From Microthrixaceae bacterium (GTDB taxonomy: Bacteria > Actinomycetota > Acidimicrobiia > Acidimicrobiales > Microtrichaceae), in assembly GCA_020845705.1 (NCBI GenBank), contig JADLFH010000020.1, positions 1-64,000 of the forward strand: 64,000 nucleotides of DNA. Reading direction: 5' to 3'. The notes beneath the pieces are model-generated. The model was not told the origin of the DNA, did not search any database, and saw only the letters and a list, made by a program, of their open reading frames with translations. A program made the translations under genes and the position numbers. Positions within the stretch are counted from its first letter, which is position 1; the number at the start of each line of letters is the position of its first letter. Of this stretch, positions 34,687 to 43,168 are shown piece by piece.

Positions 34687-34905
34687 TGTCGATCGATCCG
34701 CGAACCCCTGTCCCGGTCGGCGCCGTACACGAAACGGCTCTGCTCCCAATGGAACCTCGATCAGGCCGCCGCTCTCTTGCTGTGCAGCGCGGCCGAGGCG
34801 TCCCGTCGGGCGATTCCCAGGCGGCGCTGGGTGCCGTCGAGCTGTACTCGTGTTTCCCTGTCGCGGTGCAGCTGTTGGCCGAGGGGTTCGGGCTGAAAGG
34901 GCTGA
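34687..34905 (+). pseudogene. Thiolase-like (acetyl-CoA acetyltransferase family) relic, frameshifted
   Basis: Two adjacent frames each carry a piece of a thiolase-family protein. The first frame, about 34708-34833, gives APYTKRLCSQWNLDQAAALL and then CSAAEASRRAIPRRRWV. This matches the family segment PYTK..CSQWNVDQAAALI..S...A...GIP..RWV. The second frame, about 34821-34898, gives ALGAVELYSCFPVAVQ and then LLAEGFGLKG, matching the DLYSCFPSAVQ..A..LGL segment. In intact proteins about 45 residues separate these, so there is an internal deletion plus a frame change. No start, no active-site regions and no stop in register exist. The relic fills most of the 309-bp gap between engB and the SWIM protein gene. 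Confidence 0.7.
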
Positions 34906-34968
34906 GCACCGGCTTGAGCGGCTTCCTCCACGAAGTGGGAGCCTGTGACGCCTTAAGGGCTGGTCGGC

Positions 34969-36195
34969 TCAGCGAGTTGGAGACGCGGGTGGAGGGTCCA
35001 CCAGATCGCAGATGTCGTGTGACGGCGCGTCGGCGAGATGCAGCTCGCGCCGCTGGCCCCGCTCGCGGAACTTGTACCACCGGCGATCCGGCCCGATTGC
35101 CAGCCACACCGAGCCGCGCATCCGCAGGCTGTCGTAGTTGAGTGACACCGAACGACGTGAGTACCCGAGCTCCACGAGCGCCTCCCGTCCCGCGGAGAGC
35201 GCTGTCTGGTCGGTGGACCAGAGATCCAGGTCGGCAACCATGGCCACCCCTGCGTCGCCTCCGAGATGCCAGGCTTCTACATGGGCGGCCATCTGCGTGG
35301 GACGCATCCCGAGTCGGATGGACAGCTCGCTGAGCTGATGACGATCGAGGCTGCTTGCCCGCCGAGCGAGATCACCCGCGATGCCGGCCGCGAGGCCGAG
35401 CGACGTGCCGTCCGCCAACGCCGAATGCGCTCGCTCCGCAGCGTCCGATGCGAGCGCGTCGATGCCCGCGCGGGTGAGGGAGGTGCCCGACGGGATCTGC
35501 ACATCCCAGCTAGGGGGATGCACGGCACGAGGGGGGAGATTCGCGAGCGCCGATGCCACCTGAGGTGGAAGGGGAGCCAGTGGCCCGCCAAAGGGTTTCG
35601 CCTCCCATGCGGCCTTCGCGTCGATGCCTAGGCTTTCCGTTGGGTCCTGATGTTGGGAGGGTCCGCCACGGCGGGCGCGAACGAGTTGCAGCAGGTCGTC
35701 TCGTGCCATGCCGCGTAGGAGGAACAGCACGAAAGGATCGCGATCCAGCTCGGTTGCGATGAGATAGCAGAGGGCGGCAGCGTGCTTGCACGGTTCGGCC
35801 CAGTCGGGACAACTGCAATCGGGGCGGAGATCCCCCGCCCCTGGGAGCAACCGGACGTCGACGGCGGCCGCGTCCTCGACGACTGCCGGACTCAGCTCAC
35901 CGTCGAAGAGCGCGGCGGCGTGAGCGGACTTGGAGGCGATCGCCTCGGCAACCTGGTCCCATTCAGCGGGGCCCAAAGAGCGCACCGCAACGTCGGTTCG
36001 GTAGATCCGACCTTGCCGGCCGCGAACCCGTGCCGATGCGTAACCGGGGTGCAGGTCGATGGATCCCACCTTGCCGCCCCGGGCGTAGGTGCGCCCTCGG
36101 GAGAGGCGTCCGGGATCGAGGGCAGCCGATTGCTCCAAGGCCTCCACCCACGCTCGCCCCCACCAGGTGGTACCGAAACGCGTGCGTGGGGCCAC
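34969..36195 (-). CDS. SWIM zinc-finger protein, partner of the Snf2 helicase
   Basis: A 408-residue protein. The SWIM zinc finger CSCPDWAEPCKHAAALCYLIATELD (CxCx6CxH) is at about residues 126-137. The N-terminus FGTTWWGRAWVEALEQ, followed by GRTYARGGKVGSIDLHPGYASARVRG, is the usual lead-in of bacterial SWIM proteins encoded next to Snf2 helicases. The C-terminal half is helical and has no named domain. GTG 36195 starts one base after the helicase stop codon and its ribosome site GGAGG lies inside the helicase gene, so the two are coupled. SWIM domains bind DNA or protein; the job of these pairs in bacteria is not settled. Confidence 0.88.
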   Translation of the reverse strand: MAPRTRFGTTWWGRAWVEALEQSAALDPGRLSRGRTYARGGKVGSIDLHPGYASARVRGRQGRIYRTDVAVRSLGPAEWDQVAEAIASKSAHAAALFDGELSPAVVEDAAAVDVRLLPGAGDLRPDCSCPDWAEPCKHAAALCYLIATELDRDPFVLFLLRGMARDDLLQLVRARRGGPSQHQDPTESLGIDAKAAWEAKPFGGPLAPLPPQVASALANLPPRAVHPPSWDVQIPSGTSLTRAGIDALASDAAERAHSALADGTSLGLAAGIAGDLARRASSLDRHQLSELSIRLGMRPTQMAAHVEAWHLGGDAGVAMVADLDLWSTDQTALSAGREALVELGYSRRSVSLNYDSLRMRGSVWLAIGPDRRWYKFRERGQRRELHLADAPSHDICDLVDPPPASPTR

Positions 36196-36196
36196 C

Positions 36197-38920
36197 TCAG
36201 GCTCCTCCGAGCTGGACGAGGGCGGTGAGCTCGGCGTCGTCGAGCTCGCTGATCCAGGCTTCGCCGGAGCCGATGACCGCCTCGGCGAGGGCGGCCTTCT
36301 CGGCCAGCACTTGGGCTATGCGTTCCTCCACTGTGCCCTCCGAGATCGGGCGATGGATCTGCACTGTCCGGTCCTGGCCGATTCTCCATGCGCGGTCCGA
36401 TGCCTGTGACTCCACCGCGGGATTCCACCAGCGGTCGTAGTGGAGCACGTGGTTGGCGCGCGTGAGGTTCAGGCCTGTCCCGCCGGCTTTGAGGGAGATG
36501 ACGAAGATCGGGAACCCGCCTGCCTGGAACCGCTCGACCATCTGCGAGCGTGCGGCGATGGAGAGGGAGCCGTGGAGGAACTCGCTTTCGAGGCCGAGCT
36601 CATCGAGCCGTGCCGTGAGGAGGTTGCCCATCTGGACGTACTGCGTGAATACCAGCGCGGCGTCGCCGGCATCGACGATGGCTTCGAGGAGCTCGTCGGT
36701 GGCGTCGAGCTTGCCCGAACGCCCGCTCAACGGACCCGGCCGGCCCAGGTAGTGGGCGGGGTGGTTGCAGATCTGTTTCAGGGCGGTGAGCATCTTGAAG
36801 ACCAGCCCCCGGCGCTCGATGCCGTCGGCCGATTCGATGCGAGCGAGGCTCTCTTCGACCACAGCGCGATAGAGGCTCGCCTGCTCGCTGCTGAGGGTGA
36901 CGAGGTGGTCGGTCTCGATCTTGGGCGGCAGGTCGGGTGCCACGTCCGGGTCGGACTTGCGACGGCGCAGCACGAACGGTGCGACCAGGCGGCTGAACCG
37001 CGCGAGGGTGGCGGGGTCGCCGTTTCGCTCGATCGGTATCGCGATCTCGCGTCGGAACCGCTCGACGGAACCGAGCAACCCCGGTGTGGTCCAGTCGAGC
37101 AGCGCCCAGAGCTCGGTGAGCCGGTTCTCCACCGGTGTGCCCGTGAGCGCGACGCGTGCATCGGCGGAGAGGCTCCGCAATCCCTTCGACACCGACGCGT
37201 TGGGGTTCTTGATGTGCTGCGCTTCGTCGGCGGCGATGAGCCCCCACGGGATCTCCCCGAGTGCCTCCTGGTCGCGGCGCACGATGCCATAGGTGGTGAC
37301 GACCACGATGGGCCCGGCGACGCCTTCGAGGCTTCGATCAGGCCCGTGATAGCGGCGCACTTCGAGGTCGGGAGCAAAGCGTGCCAATTCGTGTTCCCAG
37401 TTCGGCACCACCGACGCGGGGCAGACCACCAACGTGGGGAACGGATCTCCGGCGTCGCGACGGGCGAGGGCCAGCGCAATGAGCTGCACGGTCTTGCCCA
37501 GGCCCATGTCGTCCGCGAGCACCCCGCCCAGGCCGAGCCCGGCCATCTCCGAGAGCCATCCGAGCCCACGGCGCTGATATGGACGGAGCTCGGTGGCCAG
37601 TGCGGCGGGAGCCTCGTGTTCATGAGGTGCGGCCGCGAGGCGGAGGCGTTCAACGAGCGCGTCGAGGCGGGGTGCTGCTTCCACCGAAAGGGTCTCGCCG
37701 TCCAGGCGCAACTCGCCGCTCAGAGCGGCGGCGATCGCGTCTCCGGTGGAGATGGAGCGCGAACGGCTCATCTTCGCCACCAGGGAGGGGTCCACCAGCA
37801 CCCACTCGTCCCGCAGGCGGACGAGTGGCCGGCTGGACGCGGCGAGCGCGCTGAGCTCGGCCGGGGTCAGGGGTTCGCCGTCGAGGGTGGGCCGATAGGT
37901 GAGTTGGCACAAGGTGGTGAGGTCGAACCGCGACGGACCGTCGCCGGCTCCGGGCGGTGGTTCGACATGGGCGGTGGGTCGGATCGAGCGGGTGGCCGTG
38001 ACAGGAACCAACACCTCGATTCCCGCGGAGCCGAGATGGTTCGCCAGTGGCCCGAGCAGGTCGAGGGCATGGTCGTCTCGAAGGGCGATCTCCGATGGTG
38101 TTGCCTCTTCGAGCAGTTCGGCGAAGGGCGGCCAGATCCGTGCGCCCCTTCGCAGGGCCACGAGCAGATCGGCTTCCGCGTCGGGCCCGAAGCCGCTCGC
38201 GGTGCCATCCCACAGCTCGGCTGCGTCGGCGATCTGGGCAGGGTCGAGCGCGGAACGGACCTGGAGCTGGATCCGGAACGGGTCTTCGCCACCTTCTGGG
38301 AGCAGGAGTCGCACGCCGAGCACAGCCCGATCTGCCCTCTCGGCGGGGATGAGCGCAGCGATGTCGGGTTGGGGGATCGCCTCGGATCCGGCGAATGCGT
38401 GAAAGCGGGTGAGCAGCGCGGCGCCGGCCGTGCGGGGGATGAGGTCGGCAACCGCGTCGGAGAACTCGGCTATGGCAACCGTGGGCGCCATGATGCGAGC
38501 GGGTTCGTGGCCGTGACGGACAATGCAGTGCGCCTCGGGAGGAAGCCAACCGGCCAACGCAACACGAACCGTGAGGTCTTCGCCGTCGAGAGGCCCCAAG
38601 CGCCAGGCGTCGAGGTGGCCGGATGCGCCGGGTCGGATCCGGCCACGGGCGATGAGCCCCACTGCCACCCTGGCCACCGTCGCCCAGGCGTGGACCGAGC
38701 GCGAGACCGGCGAGTCGGTGCCAACTGCGAGGAGATCGTCGAGGATCGAGGCTACGGGAACCAGGCTCGCCTCGACCTCACACTGGGCGACCCCGTCGCC
38801 ACGGGGAACCACCAGGTTGACCGTGATCCGACGGGGAGTGCGCACCGGCCACAACGCGAGCGCACCCAGCCGTGGCGGATCGCCCGTCACGAAGGTGGCG
38901 TTGATGTCTGGTCCCAGCAC
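36197..38920 (-). CDS. Snf2/Rad54-family DNA translocase
   Basis: A 907-residue superfamily-2 ATPase. The helicase motifs are DDMGLGKTVQL (I), ADEAQHIKN (II, DEAQ), ALTGTPVENRLTELWALLDW (III), and in the second RecA lobe VFTQYVQMG, ISLKAGGTGLNLTRANHVLHYDRWWNPAVE and DRAWRIGQ. The N-terminal 400 residues form the accessory domain typical of bacterial Snf2 proteins with a SWIM partner. GTG 38920 is taken as the start because TAGCCT lies 8 bases before it and because a longer frame would overlap the methyltransferase gene. It is a DNA translocase; a DNA-repair or nucleoid role is inferred from family only. Confidence 0.9.
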   Translation of the reverse strand: MLGPDINATFVTGDPPRLGALALWPVRTPRRITVNLVVPRGDGVAQCEVEASLVPVASILDDLLAVGTDSPVSRSVHAWATVARVAVGLIARGRIRPGASGHLDAWRLGPLDGEDLTVRVALAGWLPPEAHCIVRHGHEPARIMAPTVAIAEFSDAVADLIPRTAGAALLTRFHAFAGSEAIPQPDIAALIPAERADRAVLGVRLLLPEGGEDPFRIQLQVRSALDPAQIADAAELWDGTASGFGPDAEADLLVALRRGARIWPPFAELLEEATPSEIALRDDHALDLLGPLANHLGSAGIEVLVPVTATRSIRPTAHVEPPPGAGDGPSRFDLTTLCQLTYRPTLDGEPLTPAELSALAASSRPLVRLRDEWVLVDPSLVAKMSRSRSISTGDAIAAALSGELRLDGETLSVEAAPRLDALVERLRLAAAPHEHEAPAALATELRPYQRRGLGWLSEMAGLGLGGVLADDMGLGKTVQLIALALARRDAGDPFPTLVVCPASVVPNWEHELARFAPDLEVRRYHGPDRSLEGVAGPIVVVTTYGIVRRDQEALGEIPWGLIAADEAQHIKNPNASVSKGLRSLSADARVALTGTPVENRLTELWALLDWTTPGLLGSVERFRREIAIPIERNGDPATLARFSRLVAPFVLRRRKSDPDVAPDLPPKIETDHLVTLSSEQASLYRAVVEESLARIESADGIERRGLVFKMLTALKQICNHPAHYLGRPGPLSGRSGKLDATDELLEAIVDAGDAALVFTQYVQMGNLLTARLDELGLESEFLHGSLSIAARSQMVERFQAGGFPIFVISLKAGGTGLNLTRANHVLHYDRWWNPAVESQASDRAWRIGQDRTVQIHRPISEGTVEERIAQVLAEKAALAEAVIGSGEAWISELDDAELTALVQLGGA

Positions 38921-38928
38921 GATCGACG

Positions 38929-38934
38929 AGGCTA
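38929..38934 (-). promoter_or_regulatory. Leaderless -10 box (TAGCCT) of the Snf2 gene
   Basis: TAGCCT on the minus strand, 8 bases before GTG 38920, in the 59-bp gap after the methyltransferase gene. Confidence 0.58.
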
Positions 38935-38979
38935 GGGGCGCCCACTGACACTTTGTCTCCGACGGCTTGCCGGCAAGGC

Positions 38980-39786
38980 TCAGAGTGTCGGCGCGCGTCC
39001 AACCGCCAAGAGCTGCTTGCCCGTGTCTGCCAGCTCGGGAACCGATGCGAGGTCGCGTTCGAGCTCGATGAGTTGATCGGGATAGCCGGCGTGCGCGGCG
39101 ACCCATTCGCGGCGACCCAGGGTCGTGAATGCCACGAGCAGTCCACCGACGCCCACGTCCAGCAGTCCCGCGGCGCCGAACGCCTCTTGCAGCCTGAGCG
39201 AGTCGAGCAAGTGGTGTTCCACCGCCAGGTCGTCACGAACCCAACAAGCCCGGCGTGAGCGAGCTCGCTCCATGGCCTGGCCTACGTCGCCGGCGCGGAT
39301 CAGCTCTTGGACGAGCGCGACGAGGGAGTCGCACAACACCACCAGGTGGCCGCCGGGCTTCACCCAGCGCGCCATGCGGGCGATGGCGGCGTCGGGATCG
39401 TCGGTGAACTGGACAGAGCCCATCGCCATGACCATCGCCGCCTCGCCCGCGGGTAGCTCGGCATCCTCGATCCGACACCGATGGAGCGTGAACCGATCCG
39501 CCATCCATCGGGCTGAAGCGACATCCGCCATGCGTGGGCTCGGCTCGATCCCGATCACGTCATGTCCCATCGCCACCAGCCGACCTGCCAGGCGACCCGT
39601 CCCGCAGCCTGCATCGATGATGGTCGCGGGAGCGGATGGGAGCAGCGACGTGACCACCTCCCACGCCAGGTCGTCGTAGATGCGGCGGTGCGGGGCGTTG
39701 AACTCGTGGTCGTACGCGTCGGCCAACGGGTCGTAGAACTCCGCTGGATCAACGGTGCGATGCGTTGTGGTCAGGATGTCGCTCAT
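38980..39786 (-). CDS. Class I SAM-dependent methyltransferase
   Basis: A 268-residue methyltransferase. Motif I IIDAGCGTGRLAGRL binds SAM, GIEPSPRMADVA is the acidic second strand, and MAMGSVQFTDD then VKPGGHLVVLCD are motifs IV and VI. The N-terminus FYDPLADAYDHEFNAPHRRIYDDLAW resembles small-molecule and sugar methyltransferases (Methyltransf_11/25). ATG 39786 overlaps the radical SAM gene stop as ATGA, and GGAGGGAG lies upstream, so it is translated with that gene. It is the last gene of a four-gene coupled operon with two Alg13/14-like glycosyltransferase halves. The substrate is probably a product of that operon, by inference. Confidence 0.85.
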   Translation of the reverse strand: MSDILTTTHRTVDPAEFYDPLADAYDHEFNAPHRRIYDDLAWEVVTSLLPSAPATIIDAGCGTGRLAGRLVAMGHDVIGIEPSPRMADVASARWMADRFTLHRCRIEDAELPAGEAAMVMAMGSVQFTDDPDAAIARMARWVKPGGHLVVLCDSLVALVQELIRAGDVGQAMERARSRRACWVRDDLAVEHHLLDSLRLQEAFGAAGLLDVGVGGLLVAFTTLGRREWVAAHAGYPDQLIELERDLASVPELADTGKQLLAVGRAPTL

Positions 39787-40967
39787 TGGCGGGATCTCCC
39801 TCCGGTGGCACGGAGCCGCTCCAAAGAGTTGTGCATCAACGATGCGGGGCGCCAGCGGAGATTCAGGCTGTAGTTGCTGCCACAGCCGACGCACTCCTTT
39901 CGGAAGAAGCGCTCATGCTCGTCGCGGTACTCGGTGGAGTCGACGATCGTTCGGAGGCTCTGTTCGCGAACCGACATGGATGGGTCGTGTCCCCAGCACC
40001 CGCCGACCTGGCCCTGGGAGTGGATCATCAACTTCAGTTGCGACTCGGCGCAGGGCAGCGTGGCTTGCAGGCGATCCTCGAAGTGGTCGATGACGTAGCG
40101 GAGGTCTGCATGAGCCGGTAGCCACCGGCGGTCCATGCGAGCCATCGCGTTCACCTCTTCGAGGGCGGAGCGAAGCTCGTCGCGGTCCACCTGGGCTTCG
40201 CCGGTCACGAGGTCTGTGCGGAAGAGGAACGTGGTGTCGGTCGCGAGGTTCAGGTAGAGGCGCACACCCAGACGCTGTGCCAGGCGGGCAATCTCCGGCA
40301 GCACGCGGGCGTTGGAGCGCATCACGGTGAAGTTCATCCGCACCGCGAGCTTGTAGCGGTCGCGTTGCTCGATCACGCCCTGGAGGTGGCGGATAGTGGT
40401 CTCGAAGGAGCCCTCGACGCCGCGGATCTCGTCATGGGTTGCCGCATCGGGTCCGTCCACGGAGATGTTGAAGCTCCGCACTCCCGCGGCGAGGATGCGT
40501 GTGAGCATCCCGGGGTCGAGGTGGATCGCGTTGGTGTTGAGGTGGATGTCGCGGATGCCCCGGTTCGCCGCGTACGCCACCAGGCCCACTGCGTCGCGTC
40601 GGACCAGTGGTTCGCCGCCGGTGAAGTTGACCTTGAGTATTCCGAGGTCGGCGAGCTGATCGATGACGTTGCACCACTCGTCGGTACGTAGCTCCCCGCG
40701 GGTCGTGGTCGTCCAACATCCGCAACTGCGGCAGCGGAGGTTGCAGTTCTCCGTGAGGAACAGCTCCGCGACGAGCGGTCGCACGTGCAAGCGCGGTGCA
40801 ACGTGTTCTTTCAGCGTGAGGAGTCCGAAGAAGCCGGCGAGTCGAGTCGTGCGTCGCGCTCGATCGAGTCCGCTCCATCGGTCGAAGCCCACAGGTGCCT
40901 CCGCAGGCAGCCTCGCTCCGGCGCGTGGCATCTCGATGGCCACCGCGGAGCCCGCTGCTGGGTTCAT
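39783..40967 (-). CDS. Radical SAM/SPASM enzyme
   Basis: A 394-residue radical SAM enzyme. The [4Fe-4S] motif TENCNLRCRSCGCW gives Cys75, Cys79 and Cys82 (CxxxCxxC). NFTGGEPLVRRD is the SAM-binding GGE segment, HLNTNAIHLD and NISVDGPD follow, and the barrel is complete. The C-terminal SPASM-type region has further cysteines: LPCAES, VGGCWGHD and KECVGCGSNYS. No short precursor peptide gene is visible in the operon, which argues against a standard RiPP maturase, although SPASM enzymes also act on sugars and proteins. ATG 40967 overlaps the Alg13-like stop by four bases. The reaction is unknown. Confidence 0.85.
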   Translation of the reverse strand: MNPAAGSAVAIEMPRAGARLPAEAPVGFDRWSGLDRARRTTRLAGFFGLLTLKEHVAPRLHVRPLVAELFLTENCNLRCRSCGCWTTTTRGELRTDEWCNVIDQLADLGILKVNFTGGEPLVRRDAVGLVAYAANRGIRDIHLNTNAIHLDPGMLTRILAAGVRSFNISVDGPDAATHDEIRGVEGSFETTIRHLQGVIEQRDRYKLAVRMNFTVMRSNARVLPEIARLAQRLGVRLYLNLATDTTFLFRTDLVTGEAQVDRDELRSALEEVNAMARMDRRWLPAHADLRYVIDHFEDRLQATLPCAESQLKLMIHSQGQVGGCWGHDPSMSVREQSLRTIVDSTEYRDEHERFFRKECVGCGSNYSLNLRWRPASLMHNSLERLRATGGRSRQ

Positions 40968-41482
40968 CGGCTCGTCAACTCGACCTTCAGTTCGTGGAGA
41001 AGGCGACTCCACGCACGGTCGAGGTCGGGCTCTGGGGGCAGGGGGCGGGTTGCCAGCAGATGCTGCTCCACATCGCGGTGGTCTGCCACCGCTGCTTCGA
41101 GCGCCAGGGTCAACTCCGCGGGGTCGCCCCAGAGCCCCACGGCGGGTGCATGTTGTTGCTCTCGACGAAGGAAGTGCACCTGATGATCGTTGCCCATCTC
41201 TCCACGAGCTGCCTCACGAGCCACGCAGATGGGCACCTTGCCCAAGCGCTGGACCAGCCGAACGGTGTTTCCGGCATGGGTGATGACGACATCGGCCTCG
41301 GCCATCATCCGCCGCAGCTCGCTGGGAACCACGGCGCGGGCCGATGCGCAGGCGAGGGGAACATCCGATGTCCCACGTTGCACGAACACGTCGTGGGTCA
41401 AGCTCAACGGTGCCACTGCGTGGAGGAGGCGGTCGAAGGGCCAGCGCCCCATGCCGACTGTGACGACGATCTTCAGGATCAC
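40964..41482 (-). CDS. Alg13/PssE-like glycosyltransferase subunit (donor-binding half)
   Basis: A 172-residue GT-B half-protein. The N-terminus KIVVTVGMGRWPFDRLL matches the opening of Alg13, PssE and EpsF-type subunits. MMAEADVVITHAGNTVRLVQRLGKVPICVARE, continuing GEMGNDHQVHFLRREQ, is the UDP-sugar binding region (equivalent of HAG.GTI....K...PR....E..DNHQ.E). Such proteins work only as a complex with an Alg14-like membrane partner, which is encoded immediately upstream. GTG 41482 overlaps the partner's stop (GTGA). The sugar transferred is usually GlcNAc, glucose or GlcA in known pairs; here it is undetermined. Confidence 0.85.
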   Translation of the reverse strand: MILKIVVTVGMGRWPFDRLLHAVAPLSLTHDVFVQRGTSDVPLACASARAVVPSELRRMMAEADVVITHAGNTVRLVQRLGKVPICVAREAARGEMGNDHQVHFLRREQQHAPAVGLWGDPAELTLALEAAVADHRDVEQHLLATRPLPPEPDLDRAWSRLLHELKVELTSR

Positions 41483-41949
41483 ATCAGTTCCCCCACCATC
41501 ACCGTTCGCAGGTGGATGCCCACACGTTCGTCGTGTTGGACGGCGACCAGCGTGGCGTTGCGCGCGCAGATCCGCGCTGCGAGCCCCTGTGTGTCGATGA
41601 TGTTCAGTGTCTCGACCCAAACGCGAGGTATGCGCAGCACTGCGGCCACGAGGAACCACGGGACCGCAAGGGCTGTGCCCGCGGATAGCAGGAGATCAGG
41701 TCGGCTTCGCCGGAGCGACCGCCACGCAAAGAGCGACTCGGCCAGCAGTGTGTGCGGTTTGCGCAGCGCAGGTTCGGGCCGAAAGACGACCTCCTCGCCT
41801 TGGAGCTCTTCGCATGTGTCGAGCGAGTCCACGACCACGTGACGCCTCCTCCCGCTGTAGGCGCGGGCAAGTGCCAACACGTCCAACAGCACGCCTCCCG
41901 CGCTGCTGACCACCAGCAGTCCGCCTCCTCTCGTCTCCCCAGTGGCCAT
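41479..41949 (-). CDS. Alg14/PssD-like glycosyltransferase subunit (acceptor/membrane half)
   Basis: A 156-residue partner of the Alg13-like protein. LLVVSSAGGVLLDVLALARAY is the Alg14 N-terminal loop. LLLSAGTALAVPWFLVAAVLRIPRVWVETLNIIDTQGL corresponds to the STG...V...A..lG....E........S segment, partly hydrophobic and membrane-facing. ATG 41949 has AAAGGACGG upstream. It is the first gene of the operon Alg14, Alg13, radical SAM, methyltransferase, all joined by four-base overlaps. The divergent DegT aminotransferase starts 100 bp away. Family pairs extend lipid-linked glycans on the inner face of the membrane. Confidence 0.83.
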   Translation of the reverse strand: MATGETRGGGLLVVSSAGGVLLDVLALARAYSGRRRHVVVDSLDTCEELQGEEVVFRPEPALRKPHTLLAESLFAWRSLRRSRPDLLLSAGTALAVPWFLVAAVLRIPRVWVETLNIIDTQGLAARICARNATLVAVQHDERVGIHLRTVMVGELM

Positions 41950-42004
41950 CACCCGTCCTTTCGCGCCCCTTGGCGCGTTTCCGTGGCACAACCGATTCCG
42001 ACCC

Positions 42005-42010
42005 TATGAT
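42005..42010 (+). promoter_or_regulatory. -10 box (TATGAT) of the DegT aminotransferase gene
   Basis: TATGAT gives a transcript start near 42017. The GGGAGG ribosome site (42036-42041) then lies in a short leader before ATG 42050. No convincing -35 is seen. Confidence 0.55.
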
Positions 42011-42049
42011 GGCAGAGGCGCGGAGTTGACCGGCTGGGAGGCAACCGAG

Positions 42050-43168
42050 ATGCGTGACGATGCTGTAGGAATTCCGCTGGTCACACCGGCGGGTTGGGGG
42101 GCGGGCGATGCGGAGGTGGCCCCGTTGGCGGCCGAGTTGGTGGGCATCCTCACCACCGGTCGGTATCGGGTCGGCGACGGGTTCGCGGCCGAGGCGGCTC
42201 GTCTGCTGGCGCAGGAGCTCCAGCTGCCGTCCGATTGGCGCGTCGTGACCTTTCGTTCCGGAACCGATGCGCTCGCCCGGGCTCTGGCGGGCTACGGAAT
42301 CGGCGCGGGTGACCGTGTGGGTGTACCCGACCTCGCCTACCACGCGGTTGGCGGAGTGGTGTTGATGGCGGGGGCCACGCCTGTCGCCCTCGACGTGCGC
42401 GACGACGACTGGAACCTCGATCCCCGTGCCGTGGCCGAGACGGTCGAGTCGCTCGACGCCGTAATCGCGGTCGACAACTACGGCACTCCATGCGACCGGG
42501 TGACGCTAGGGGGGCTCTGCCGCCAGGCCGGGGTGCCGTTGATCCTCGACGCCTGCGAGAGCCTCGGCTCGGCACATCCCGACGGCGGCCCGGCTTCATC
42601 GGTCGACGCGGTGGCGGTCAGCTTCAGCTTCACCAAACCCGTCCATGCCGCCGGCGCAGGGGGGGCACTGGCTGTTCCCGCCGGTGTTGCGGAGAGAATC
42701 CTCGCCTCCGAGGAGCTTTTGGCGCGCCAGGTGCAGCTGCCCGAGCTGAACGCTGCGGCGCTGGTCCACTCGTGGCCGAAGTTGACCACCAACGTGTTGC
42801 GGCTTCGACAGCAGTACCGCGCGTACCGCGAGCTGCTCGAGCCCATGGGTCTGCAAGCCCAGGTGGAACATGTGCGCGGCACGCGGCTCCACGCGCCGTT
42901 CCTGTTGCCCAACTCGGTGAGTGCTGAGGCGCGCGGAGCACTTGTGGCCGGCCTCGCCCAAGCCGGGATCGAGGCACGGCCGATGTTCCCGTCACAGTCG
43001 CGGCTGTTGGGGTTGGGAGAGCCACCGCCGGTCTCGGCGCAGGTCGACCGCAGGGTGTTGTGCCTGCCCACCGGTGCGGGATTGGCTGTCACCGATGTCG
43101 CCGGCCGGGCCGCCTCGGTGATCGAGGGGTGGCTCGACGCACAAACCCCGGCGAGCTTGACCGCCTGA
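42050..43168 (+). CDS. DegT/DnrJ/EryC1/StrS-type PLP aminotransferase
   Basis: A 372-residue sugar-aminotransferase-like enzyme. VVTFRSGTDALARALAGYGIGAGDRVGVPDLAYHAV is the PLP phosphate-binding start (SGT.AL...L). VDNYGTPCD and LILDACESLGS hold the cofactor Asp, and FSFTKPVHAAGAGGALAV carries the Schiff-base Lys196. Family members mostly transaminate nucleotide-linked keto sugars. GGGAGG precedes ATG 42050, which is chosen over an upstream ATG at 41942. The gene is divergent from the Alg14/13-radical SAM-methyltransferase operon and plausibly supplies an amino sugar to it. Its stop abuts the convergent PlsC-like gene. Confidence 0.85.
   Translation: MRDDAVGIPLVTPAGWGAGDAEVAPLAAELVGILTTGRYRVGDGFAAEAARLLAQELQLPSDWRVVTFRSGTDALARALAGYGIGAGDRVGVPDLAYHAVGGVVLMAGATPVALDVRDDDWNLDPRAVAETVESLDAVIAVDNYGTPCDRVTLGGLCRQAGVPLILDACESLGSAHPDGGPASSVDAVAVSFSFTKPVHAAGAGGALAVPAGVAERILASEELLARQVQLPELNAAALVHSWPKLTTNVLRLRQQYRAYRELLEPMGLQAQVEHVRGTRLHAPFLLPNSVSAEARGALVAGLAQAGIEARPMFPSQSRLLGLGEPPPVSAQVDRRVLCLPTGAGLAVTDVAGRAASVIEGWLDAQTPASLTA

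Noticed and set aside
36440-38935. A long plus-strand open frame of 831 codons opposite the Snf2 gene
   Set aside because: It is the antisense shadow of a gene with clear helicase motifs. Its translation is repetitive Arg/Gly/Glu-rich with no domain.
38980-42049. A RiPP cluster around the radical SAM/SPASM enzyme
   Set aside because: No short peptide gene with a leader/core layout is visible in the operon or the 100-bp and 59-bp flanking gaps; the glycosyltransferase halves point to glycan chemistry. Kept only as a possibility.
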